Assembly (NCBI GenBank): GCA_034006035.1 | Contig: JAVETN010000001.1 | Coordinates: forward strand, 344,532-408,531 | DNA length: 64,000 nucleotides | Direction: 5' to 3' | Source of the DNA: Desulforegulaceae bacterium | Lineage (GTDB): Bacteria; Desulfobacterota; Desulfobacteria; Desulfobacterales; JACKCP01 | Part shown: positions 1-7,195 of the stretch, piece after piece | Layout of the letters: every line of letters starts with the position of its first letter | Position numbering within the stretch: position 1 is the first letter of the stretch | Position numbers and translations under genes: made by a program | Notes under the pieces: generated by a model | Told to the model about the DNA's origin: nothing | The model's input: only the letters and a program-made list of their open reading frames with translations | Databases searched by the model: none

Positions 1-1
1 A

Positions 2-682
2 ACAATTGCTTCCCAGGGGAAGGCAAGCCTCCACATAAACTTAAGGGATCTAACTGTTCTTGGAAGAAAAATCACTTCAATTTATCAAAAGAAAAATGGG
101 AAGGTAAATCTGATTCCAAAGCCGGCCGCTCAATTTAATCTTCTTGATATTACTTATGTTTATGAAAACAATAACTGGAAAGTTTTTGCTGGAAATGACC
201 GTTCTTTTCCGTTATTTTCAGGACGTCATATAGTAAAGGCTGCAGCTTTTGCTGTTTGGAATGACCTTTTCAAGGTCGGCAGGGTAAGGATGGAACCCAA
301 TCGCACAAGTGTAAGTCTTCAGGAAATTGTTAATCTTTCCTTTAAATTAAAAGATTTTATAGGTAAGTGTGATGTGCTTGACAATTCGCCTCTTTTTTAC
401 CTCAAAAAGGAAAAAATCCAAAAAGTTCTTATTGTGGTAAGTTTTGAAGAGGTCCATTATGAAAAAAATATAAATAATTTTGCCATCATATATAAAACAA
501 CTTGGGGAGAACTTTTTGTTAAAAGGATTGAATCCCCATACGCACTTCAAAGTGAGCTAAAAAAAATTAAGAAAGATAATTCAGATTTTCAGATTGAGTT
601 TTATCTACAGAGAAACAGCAGTTATTATGAGAAAATAATAAGACGAACCAGGGTTATAATTGAAAGGTCTTTTGGTTTTTAA
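2..682 (+). CDS. cyaA: Class I adenylate cyclase, C-terminal part (5' end outside window)
   Basis: An open frame runs in from the left edge and ends at TAA 680-682, giving 226 residues with no start inside the window. It follows the C-terminal half of enterobacterial CyaA as I remember it: a D-L-T-V-L-x-R-K stretch followed by G-K-V-x-L, then a tract ending W-N-D-L-F-K-V-G-R like the W-F-N-G-L segment of E. coli, then V-S-F-E-E and T-T-W-G-E-L, and finally a conserved I-R-R-T-R near the end. Class I cyclases make cAMP from ATP in the cytoplasm. The catalytic N-terminal domain would lie upstream. The protein stops soon after the R-R-T-R segment, so it lacks most of the glucose-responsive tail of the E. 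coli enzyme. Assignment rests on remembered family sequence; partial. Confidence 0.72.
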   Translation, partial: TIASQGKASLHINLRDLTVLGRKITSIYQKKNGKVNLIPKPAAQFNLLDITYVYENNNWKVFAGNDRSFPLFSGRHIVKAAAFAVWNDLFKVGRVRMEPNRTSVSLQEIVNLSFKLKDFIGKCDVLDNSPLFYLKKEKIQKVLIVVSFEEVHYEKNINNFAIIYKTTWGELFVKRIESPYALQSELKKIKKDNSDFQIEFYLQRNSSYYEKIIRRTRVIIERSFGF

Positions 683-690
683 AATTTATT

Positions 691-1986
691 TCAAATCAAC
701 TCTGATTCCATAAATCCAGTTTTTTGATCAAGTTTGAGTTTAACTTGTTTTATTTCATTTTTAAGTGAATTCTCACCTCTAACAAAAACAGAAACATAGT
801 TTTCTGTAAAACCTTTTAAATTGCCTGTTTGCTTATCCCTTTGGTTTTCAATTAATACATTTTTAACTTTACCTGATTGAGATTTGTAAAATTCATCTTT
901 TTTTAAATTACTCAGACTTCTTGCAAGTTGGCATCTTTTTTTTGTTATTTTACCGTTTATCTGGTTTTTAAATCCTGCTGCAGCTGTATTTTTTCTTGGA
1001 GAAAAAGGGAAGACATGAAAGTATGAAACAGGGAGTTCTTTTAAAAGGTTGAATGTGTTTTGAAAACAACTTTCTGTTTCACCTGGGAATCCAAATAAAA
1101 CATCTACTCCTATTGAGGCGTCATTAATTCTGTTTTTTATTTTCAACACAAGTTCTTCTAAAAATTTTCTGGAATAGGGTCTTTTCATTTTTTTTAAAAT
1201 ATAGTCATCGCCGCTTTGAAACGGGATATGGAAATGAGGACATAAAATTGAAGTAGAAGCTCCTATTTCAATTATCTCATCAGTAATTTCATCGGGTTCT
1301 ATTGAGCTTATTCTAAGCCTTGGAAATTTTTGATTGTTTTTTGCAAGATGTTTTATAAGGGAAGTAAAGTTGGTTTTGTTTTTTAAATCTTTTCCATAAC
1401 AGCCAATGTGAATCCCTGTTAACACAACTTCTTTATATCCATTTTCTTTAAGCTTTACAAGTTCTTCAATTACCTGTTCAAAGGCCATGCTTCTGCTTCT
1501 TCCTCTTGAATATGGAATAATGCAATAAGAGCAAAAAGCATTGCACCCGTCTTGAATTTTGAGGTAAGCTCTTGTTTTTGTTGCTTTGTTTGGCGAAGAC
1601 ATAAACTTGAATTCTGTTTCTGAACATACTGAACTTATAATTGTATCTTCAAATGAGTCTTTGATTGTAAATTCAGGAATAAGGTTTTTTTTCCCTTGGG
1701 AAACAAGGGTTATTTTCTTATTTATTTTTTTTATTTCTTCAGGTTCTGTTTGAGAGTGGCATCCTGTAGCTATAATTTTTACTAAAGGATTTTTTTTAAG
1801 CTCTTTTCTTATTGCCTGTCTTGACTGCATTCCTGCTTTGGCAGTCACAGTACAAGTGTTTACAATAACAAGGTCTGGAGTTTCTTCATTTTGTTCATAT
1901 CCGCTTTGTTCAAGTTGCATTGCTATTGAGTCAGATTCGTAATGATTGCATTTGCAACCCAGGGTAATGATTTTAAATTTTTTCAT
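691..1986 (-). CDS. mtaB: tRNA N6-threonylcarbamoyladenosine(37) methylthiotransferase MtaB
   Basis: A 431-residue radical-SAM methylthiotransferase that converts t6A37 to ms2t6A in ANN-decoding tRNAs. The N-terminal MTTase domain carries cysteines for the auxiliary cluster at about C11 (LGCK), C45 (NTCTVT) and C76 (ATGC). The radical-SAM CxxxCxxC motif is C148/C152/C155 (CNAFCSYC), followed by the typical I-P-Y-S-R-G-R-S-R-S. The last ~60 residues fit a TRAM RNA-binding domain. LGCK and NTCTVTAKA favour the MtaB branch over MiaB. The start overlaps the end of mnmA by 14 bases, so the two are probably cotranscribed and coupled. It converges on the cyclase gene with only 8 bases between the stop codons and no visible terminator. 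Confidence 0.9.
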   Translation of the reverse strand: MKKFKIITLGCKCNHYESDSIAMQLEQSGYEQNEETPDLVIVNTCTVTAKAGMQSRQAIRKELKKNPLVKIIATGCHSQTEPEEIKKINKKITLVSQGKKNLIPEFTIKDSFEDTIISSVCSETEFKFMSSPNKATKTRAYLKIQDGCNAFCSYCIIPYSRGRSRSMAFEQVIEELVKLKENGYKEVVLTGIHIGCYGKDLKNKTNFTSLIKHLAKNNQKFPRLRISSIEPDEITDEIIEIGASTSILCPHFHIPFQSGDDYILKKMKRPYSRKFLEELVLKIKNRINDASIGVDVLFGFPGETESCFQNTFNLLKELPVSYFHVFPFSPRKNTAAAGFKNQINGKITKKRCQLARSLSNLKKDEFYKSQSGKVKNVLIENQRDKQTGNLKGFTENYVSVFVRGENSLKNEIKQVKLKLDQKTGFMESELI

Positions 1987-3028
1987 TTTTTACTATAAAT
2001 CCTGCTCCAATAATTATTTCTTTGTCGTAAACAACAACGCCTTGGCCTGGAGTCACTGAGCTTACAGCGGAATTGAATTCAACCTTGAATAAATTATCCT
2101 TAATTTTTAAAATTTTGCCTTTTTGGCATTTCTGGGAATACCTTGTTTTAAATTGGGCTTCAAAAGGAAATTTTTCTGGGTATTTAAACCAATTGAAGTT
2201 TGACCCAAGAAGTGAATATGAATCAAGATCTTCTTTTTTTCCTACAATTATTGTTTTAGTTTCAGGGTTCGTTTCAAGAATATAATAAGGATGAGGTCCA
2301 GGGCAGTTTATTCCTTTTCTTTGGCCAATGGTAAAATTATGAACACCTTTGTGAAAGCCTATTGTTTTACCAGTTTTATCAATTATTTTACCTGGGGCAA
2401 AATCTAGTTTTTTGTCCTGTTCTAAAAATAATTTATAGTTTTTGTTTTTTATAAAACAAATATCCTGGCTCTCATCTTTTTGAGTTGGAGTAAGATTGAA
2501 ATTTTTTGCAATTTTTCTGACCTGGGATTTTTTTAAGTGTCCAATTGGAAATATTGAGTTTTGAAGATTTTCCTTAAGAACCATTGAAAGAAAATAAGAT
2601 TGATCCTTTAAGGGGTCATTTGCCTTTGCAATAAAAAGATTACCATCATTGTCTTTAATTGTTTTTACATAATGGCCTGTTGCAATTTTTTTTATATCTC
2701 TTTTGTTTGCTTCTTTAAGGAGAAGTCCAAATTTAATCAAGGGATTGCACATAAGACAGGGATTTGGAGTCAATCCTTTTGTATAAGATTTTTTAAAGTA
2801 AGATACAATTTTATCTTCAAAATCTTTTTTTATATCAATGAAAACAACAGGGAGATCAATTTTATCGCACATCTGGGTTATTTCATCTTTTATAACAGAT
2901 TTTTTTTTGGACTCATAGCCGGTAAAAAAGTGAAATCCTGTTATTTCAATTTTTTTTCTTTTTAAAATAAAAGCAGCGACAAGTGAGTCTATACCGCCGC
3001 TTACAGCTACTGCTATTTTTTCTTTCAT
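1973..3028 (-). CDS. mnmA: tRNA-specific 2-thiouridylase MnmA
   Basis: 351 residues, normal length for MnmA, which thiolates U34 of Lys, Glu and Gln tRNAs using ATP activation and persulfide sulfur. The N-terminal PP-loop is A-V-S-G-G-I-D-S-L (residues 8-16). The two catalytic cysteines lie in the segments M-C-N-P-L-I-K-F and D-I-C-F-I, and the family signature G-Q-R-K-G-I is present. It sits 3 bases downstream of the NIL-ferredoxin gene and overlaps mtaB, making a small tRNA-sulfuration operon. The Shine-Dalgarno before ATG 3028 is poor, so translation may depend on coupling to the upstream gene. Confidence 0.93.
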   Translation of the reverse strand: MKEKIAVAVSGGIDSLVAAFILKRKKIEITGFHFFTGYESKKKSVIKDEITQMCDKIDLPVVFIDIKKDFEDKIVSYFKKSYTKGLTPNPCLMCNPLIKFGLLLKEANKRDIKKIATGHYVKTIKDNDGNLFIAKANDPLKDQSYFLSMVLKENLQNSIFPIGHLKKSQVRKIAKNFNLTPTQKDESQDICFIKNKNYKLFLEQDKKLDFAPGKIIDKTGKTIGFHKGVHNFTIGQRKGINCPGPHPYYILETNPETKTIIVGKKEDLDSYSLLGSNFNWFKYPEKFPFEAQFKTRYSQKCQKGKILKIKDNLFKVEFNSAVSSVTPGQGVVVYDKEIIIGAGFIVKNEKI

Positions 3029-3031
3029 TTT

Positions 3032-3457
3032 TTAAAAAAAGTTTTCGTTTTTCGGACTTGCAATCATTGCCTTTACAGGGCAAGTCACTACGCAGAGTTC
3101 GCAGGCACTGCACTTATCCTGATCAAACTCAACAGTCATTTCAGGTCTTTTAATATAAAGTGCCTGGGTAAGACAAACAGCAGTACAAGCTCCGCAATGA
3201 ACACAAGAAGCTTCATCTCTGATTATTTCCTGGGCGGCAGTTTTAACAGAGACTCCCTTTTCTTTAAGATATTTTACCCCTGAATCAAAGTTTGCAGCTG
3301 GGCCTGAAAGGTCAAGAACAAGAAGTCCTTCTTTTCTTGGAAGAATTTCAGCATGTAAAATAGCAAATGTCAGCCTGAAGTCTTTTGCAAGATTGCATAC
3401 AAGAGCTTCGTGAGCTTGGTCCTCGGGAAACCTTAAAATAAGAATTTTGGAACGCAA
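3032..3457 (-). CDS. NIL domain / 2x[4Fe-4S] ferredoxin protein
   Basis: A small protein with an N-terminal NIL (ACT-like) domain, residues ~1-75, followed by a bacterial-type ferredoxin domain with two cluster motifs, C-V-H-C-G-A-C-T-A-V-C and C-S-A-C-E-L-C-V-V-T-C-P. I chose the TTG at 3457 as start because a GGAGG sits 7 bases before it; the longer frame from 3487 would put that ribosome site inside the coding region. The product is 141 residues. NIL-ferredoxins occur in anaerobes and have been linked to sulfur or methionine metabolism. Here the next genes are mnmA and mtaB, so a role in delivering electrons or sulfur to tRNA thiolation is an inference from context only. Confidence 0.85.
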   Translation of the reverse strand: MRSKILILRFPEDQAHEALVCNLAKDFRLTFAILHAEILPRKEGLLVLDLSGPAANFDSGVKYLKEKGVSVKTAAQEIIRDEASCVHCGACTAVCLTQALYIKRPEMTVEFDQDKCSACELCVVTCPVKAMIASPKNENFF

Positions 3458-3574
3458 TTTTTTTCCTCCATTTTCAAAATAATACAAAAAATCATATTAA
3501 ATTTTTTTTAATGGAATTGTCAAACTTTAGTGTAGATTTGTTTTAAATAGAACCTTGAAGTTTTTGGGAAAGAT

Positions 3575-3606
3575 AAAAAAAGCATCCTTAAATGATTTAA
3601 GGATGC
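3575..3606 (-). terminator. Intrinsic terminator of the cold-shock gene
   Basis: On the minus strand a near-perfect hairpin GCATCCTTAAAT / ATTTAAGGATGC is followed directly by a run of seven T. It begins 24 bases after the cold-shock stop codon and isolates that gene from the NIL-ferredoxin operon downstream. Confidence 0.9.
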
Positions 3607-3629
3607 CGGGAAAGTCTTTGAAAAAAATA

Positions 3630-3830
3630 TTATTGAGGAACTACATTAACTGCATTTTTTCCTTTGGGACCTTCTGCAATGTCAAAAACTACTTTTTGAC
3701 CTTCTGATAGAGTTTTAAATCCATCCATGTTAATTCCAGTATGATGAACAAAAACGTCTGGTCCGTCTTCTTGTTCGATAAACCCATAGCCTTTACTTTC
3801 ATTGAACCACTTTACAATTCCGTTTGCCAT
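3630..3830 (-). CDS. Cold-shock protein, CspA family
   Basis: 66 residues forming a single cold-shock domain. RNP-1 is K-G-Y-G-F-I and RNP-2 is V-F-V-H-H, and the protein begins with the standard [10 protein letters not shown]. These proteins bind single-stranded RNA and DNA and act as RNA chaperones in the cytoplasm. It is monocistronic, with its own promoter and terminator and a leader of about 140 nt. Which paralogue it is (cspA, cspC and so on) cannot be decided here. Confidence 0.95.
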   Translation of the reverse strand: MANGIVKWFNESKGYGFIEQEDGPDVFVHHTGINMDGFKTLSEGQKVVFDIAEGPKGKNAVNVVPQ

Positions 3831-3978
3831 TTTAAACTTTTTCCTTAAATTATTTCTATTAATTGTTACTGGATTTCTCTTTTAAGAAGACCTTATTTTG
3901 GATTACAAAAAAAGATATGTTCTAAAAAAAGAAACCTGTTTGCGAAAAACTACTATTTGTTTTTCATAATTACAGAGT

Positions 3979-4007
3979 AACATACTTTAATTTTTAGGAA
4001 AAGTAAA
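3979..4007 (-). promoter_or_regulatory. Candidate sigma70 promoter of the cold-shock gene
   Basis: On the minus strand TTTACT (4007-4002) and TATGTT (3984-3979) are 17 bases apart. Transcription would start near 3972, giving an untranslated leader of about 140 nt. Long leaders are typical of cold-shock mRNAs, where they act in temperature-dependent translation; that role is inferred here. Confidence 0.45.
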
Positions 4008-4014
4008 AGGATTT

Positions 4015-4052
4015 TTAAAAAAAATATCCCCCTGAGTACTCAGGGGGATATT
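4015..4052 (-). terminator. Intrinsic terminator with a perfect 30-bp palindrome
   Basis: 4023-4052 is an exact inverted repeat (arms AATATCCCCCTGAGT and its complement). Read on the minus strand it is followed by about eight T, so it is a strong intrinsic terminator for transcripts coming from the right (RNB nuclease and methyltransferase genes). It lies about 310 bases past the methyltransferase stop and just upstream of the cold-shock promoter. On the plus strand there is no T-run. Confidence 0.8.
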
Positions 4053-4065
4053 AAGAAGGAGAACA

Positions 4066-4140
4066 ATGAAAAAAATAAAACTGTTTAGTAAAGGTAATTT
4101 TTTACAAAAGTTTTTTCTTAAGCCTTTGCAAAAATTCTAA
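4066..4140 (+). CDS. Possible 24-residue basic peptide ORF
   Basis: ATG 4066 is preceded by AAGGAG with a 4-base gap and ends at TAA 4138-4140. The predicted product is rich in Lys (7) and Phe (6) with no acidic residue, resembling an amphipathic cationic peptide. It starts 13 bases after the palindrome. I know no family for it, and a chance ORF in AT-rich DNA is quite possible. Confidence 0.2.
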   Translation: MKKIKLFSKGNFLQKFFLKPLQKF

Positions 4141-4360
4141 CTTAATATTTGTATATTACAATATTCATGCCATGTCTATAGATAATAAAAAAGATTTAAA
4201 AGAGTGTTGGCGTCAACAAAGTTCAGGTCTAGAATGTTGAGGATTTAACTGTTTTTAATTAAGAATCTTTGTTTATCAAAATTAAGCCTAGGTGTGTTTT
4301 GTTTAAGAAAGAAACAAGTCCTCTGAGTATATTTTACACTATGTATCTTTTTTAACCATT

Positions 4361-5035
4361 TCAATCTTTTTGAAAGCAAAAAACGTTAAGATGGTTGTCT
4401 ATTGAAAGTTTGCCATGTTTTTCAGGTGCTTGTGAAATTAAGTTTTTAATCTTTGCCTCAATGCTTTCATTCCAGTTTATACCTGGTTTGTCTTTAATTT
4501 TAGAATTAAAAAAATCATTGTAACCATTAATGAGAAATTCGATTTTTAAATTTTTGGAGAAAAGTTTTTTGAAAGAAAGATTCTTTAGTTTTTTAATTTC
4601 TTTATTTGCTTTTTCCTTAAGCCTTTTCTCTGTGTTAATAAGGGCTGTTATTTTTCCATAGATCCCTTTATTATACATTGGTTCTATAATTAAAAGAGTC
4701 CCTTTGTTTTTTAACACCCTTTCTGCTTCTTTAAGAGCAAGGGCTTGACTGTTTTCTTCAATGTGGTGGAGAGACTGGCAAAAGAAAACAAAATCAAAAG
4801 ATTGGTCTTTAAAGCAAAGGCTGGATCCTGAATTTGCAGCAAAATAAAGGTTGTCAGTTTTTAAATTCTTAAGCTTTTCAAAAAATGGTTCAATACCTAT
4901 TGTAAGGGAGGTGTTTTTAGAGATAAATTTTGTAACTTCCCCGTTTCCACAGCCTATGTCTAGGGCAAAACAATTTTTGTTTTTTATTTGTGAAAGAATT
5001 GTTTTTTTTATTTTGTTTTCAGGATCTCTTATCAT
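4361..5035 (-). CDS. Class I SAM-dependent methyltransferase, unknown substrate
   Basis: About 224 residues with a Rossmann methyltransferase fold of the Methyltransf_11 type. Motif I is A-L-D-I-G-C-G-N-G-E (residues ~25-34). The acidic residue ending strand 2 is in I-G-I-E-P, and motif IV-like S-F-D-F-V-F-F-C-Q-S-L-H-H-I-E follows. The C-terminal half is very Lys-rich. I place the start at ATG 5035, with GGTGAG 5 bases upstream; TTG 5038 is the alternative. It lies 43 bases downstream of the RNB nuclease on the same strand, probably one operon. The substrate cannot be read from the sequence. Confidence 0.75.
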   Translation of the reverse strand: MIRDPENKIKKTILSQIKNKNCFALDIGCGNGEVTKFISKNTSLTIGIEPFFEKLKNLKTDNLYFAANSGSSLCFKDQSFDFVFFCQSLHHIEENSQALALKEAERVLKNKGTLLIIEPMYNKGIYGKITALINTEKRLKEKANKEIKKLKNLSFKKLFSKNLKIEFLINGYNDFFNSKIKDKPGINWNESIEAKIKNLISQAPEKHGKLSIDNHLNVFCFQKD

Positions 5036-5078
5036 CAATGCTCACCTTTTTGCAATCTCAGCCGATTAACTGCTTTTC

Positions 5079-7070
5079 TTAACTTAAATGGACAGATAAA
5101 ATGTCACTTCTGGCATTAACATTTTGAATTATAACAACAATATTGTCTCCTGGCTTTAAATTCATTCCAGATGTTGCAGGAAGTTTTGAGTCCATCATGT
5201 AATTGAGAAGAACAATTGAATAACTGTTAAACCTTTTATCTGAGATAACAAGAGCAGGTTCTTTTTCCCCTCTTTTTTCTTCAAGATATTTTAAAATCCA
5301 ATATCTTTTTCTTTGGAACTGAACCCTTCCTATGCTTGACATTGTGTTGTCAAGCCTTGCTGTTATTTCATCTAGCTCTTCTGTTGAATAGGGAGTTTCT
5401 AGCCCAAAAACAGATTTTATCTGTCTTTGACATACCAGATCAAAATATTTTCTTACAGGAGAAGTTGATGTTATATATGAGTTAACTCCAAGTCCAAAGT
5501 GGGGTTCTGGAGTGGTAGAAATTATTACCCTGCTCATTTCTTTTCTTTGGAGGAACTGCATTAAAAGATCCCCATTGTCTCCTTCATAATATCTTGTTTC
5601 AGGTTTGGGCTGGCCTCTGAAAATTGCAGGAATGGAATTTGATTTTAAAAATTCAGCCATAAGATGATTTGCAATTATCATAAATTCTGAAACAAGAAGC
5701 CAGGAAGGAGTTTCCCTGTCTAAAACTTTTATTTCAATATTTTTATTTTCATCAACATAAACATCAGTATCAGGAATTGAAATATGAACTGCGTGGGATA
5801 AAAATCGTGTTTCTCTTAATTTTTTTGCCAATTCATAAAGTTTTGAAAGTTCATTTGAATTGCTTGAATTTATAAGTTCATCTGCTTCGTCATAGGTTAT
5901 CTGCTCACTTACTTTTATAATTGAAGGAACTATTTTAAAGTCGCTTATTGAAAAGTCTTCTGTAAATTCAATTAAAACACTGATTGCAGGTCTTGTTTCT
6001 CCTTTAATCAAGCTTGATTTTTTTTCAGATATGCTAGGGTGGAGCATTGGTATTTTTTCGTCGGGCATATAAATTGAACTTGCCCTAAGCATGGCATTTC
6101 TATCTATTGGTGTATCTTTTTTAATTGAAAATGCAACGTCGGTGATATGAACGCCGGCTGTTAGTTTTTCATTTTTTTCCTCAAAACTTAAGGCATCGTC
6201 AAAATCTTTTGTATTTTTGCCGTCTATTGTAAAAATTTTTAAACCTGTAAGATCTTTTCTTTTTGAAAGATCTAAATCCAGGGTCTCTTTTTCAAGATTT
6301 TTAACTGACTCAATTATGTTGTTTGAAAAGTTTCTTTCAAGATCATATTTTAATAAATCTGTATTTTCATCATTATCCCAGACTCCAAGTCTTGTAAAAA
6401 GTTTAAAAACTTTAAGTCCGGGCTCTGTTCCTGCTTCTTTGAATATTTCCCTTGCAAGTTCGCTTTGATTTGATTCATTTTCAAGAAGGTAATATGAGGA
6501 AAGAATGTTTATCAGATCAAGTTCTTCAGTAGGCATTTCAGGATTTTGCATGTTCATATTTTTCTTGAGCCAGCTGCCTCCTTTTTTGATTATATTTTTT
6601 TTCCTCTCTTCTTCCTGTTTTTGTATTTTTAGTTGCTCTACCTGTTCAGGAGTAAATGGAAGATATTGTGAGTGATTGAATTTAAAATAGAGCCTGTCAT
6701 AAAACATTGCCCTCATTAAAGCTGATTTTTGGAAAGGTTCGGGGTTGTCTCCAAACCAAAGTTCGGAGACAGAATCCACATCTATCCAGTCTGACTCTGT
6801 ATTTAAAATTTCCCATAAGGATTCTATGTCAACTTCTTTTGAGTTTTTTTCAGATTCAGCTGAAAAATCTTTTAAAATTTTTGAGATATTTTCCCTTGAT
6901 TGTTTTAAGGGGATTCTTTTTTCAGATGAAAGGGAAATTCTTTTTTGCGATATATTAACTTCCCTGTTGTTTTCATTTAAAATTCTTAATCTGTTTTTTT
7001 TGATTTCAAGAACTGCAGCAGAAAGAATTTTTTGGTCATCTATATATTCTACAACTTGTCCTTCATTCAT
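5079..7070 (-). CDS. RNB-domain 3'-5' exoribonuclease (RNase II/R family)
   Basis: 663 residues. An RNB catalytic domain occupies about residues 250-580. The Mg-binding signature is D-G-K-N-T-K-D-F-D-D with the conserved G-V-H-I-x-D-V-A shortly after, and S-S-I-Y-M-P-D and T-S-P-V-R-K-Y-x-D also match the family. The enzyme degrades RNA 3' to 5' in the cytoplasm. The N-terminal ~240 residues lack clear cold-shock RNA-binding domains, and the C-terminal S1 part is short (~65 residues). This fits the divergent RNB proteins of Desulfobacterota and cyanobacteria better than E. coli RNase R. No obvious Shine-Dalgarno precedes ATG 7070. Divergent from the ABC exporter genes. Confidence 0.87.
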   Translation of the reverse strand: MNEGQVVEYIDDQKILSAAVLEIKKNRLRILNENNREVNISQKRISLSSEKRIPLKQSRENISKILKDFSAESEKNSKEVDIESLWEILNTESDWIDVDSVSELWFGDNPEPFQKSALMRAMFYDRLYFKFNHSQYLPFTPEQVEQLKIQKQEEERKKNIIKKGGSWLKKNMNMQNPEMPTEELDLINILSSYYLLENESNQSELAREIFKEAGTEPGLKVFKLFTRLGVWDNDENTDLLKYDLERNFSNNIIESVKNLEKETLDLDLSKRKDLTGLKIFTIDGKNTKDFDDALSFEEKNEKLTAGVHITDVAFSIKKDTPIDRNAMLRASSIYMPDEKIPMLHPSISEKKSSLIKGETRPAISVLIEFTEDFSISDFKIVPSIIKVSEQITYDEADELINSSNSNELSKLYELAKKLRETRFLSHAVHISIPDTDVYVDENKNIEIKVLDRETPSWLLVSEFMIIANHLMAEFLKSNSIPAIFRGQPKPETRYYEGDNGDLLMQFLQRKEMSRVIISTTPEPHFGLGVNSYITSTSPVRKYFDLVCQRQIKSVFGLETPYSTEELDEITARLDNTMSSIGRVQFQRKRYWILKYLEEKRGEKEPALVISDKRFNSYSIVLLNYMMDSKLPATSGMNLKPGDNIVVIIQNVNARSDILSVHLS

Positions 7071-7145
7071 AATTAAATTTTTATTGTCCCCTCATTTTCC
7101 TCAAATAGAGATTAACCTTGTTTACAAATTCAATCATAAATATGA

Positions 7146-7174
7146 TTTACTTTGAGCCATTGATTGTATAGATT
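7146..7174 (+). promoter_or_regulatory. Candidate promoter for the ABC exporter genes
   Basis: TTTACT (7146-7151) and TAGATT (7169-7174) are 17 bases apart, and predicted initiation is ~15 bases before ATG 7196. That leaves a very short leader, consistent with the missing Shine-Dalgarno. Motif match only. Confidence 0.4.
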
Positions 7175-7195
7175 TATATCTTTTTATTAACAAAA

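Larger units (their letters stand above)
3831..4360. other. 530-base intergenic region between cold-shock gene and methyltransferase
   Basis: AT-rich. It contains the cold-shock leader and promoter, a perfect 30-bp palindrome that makes a minus-strand terminator (4015-4052), and one short plus-strand ORF with a good ribosome site (4066-4140). From 4141 to 4360 I see no gene or conserved RNA. Confidence 0.6.

Noticed and set aside
6745-7155. 136-residue plus-strand open frame
   Set aside because: Antisense to the RNB nuclease gene; no family features.
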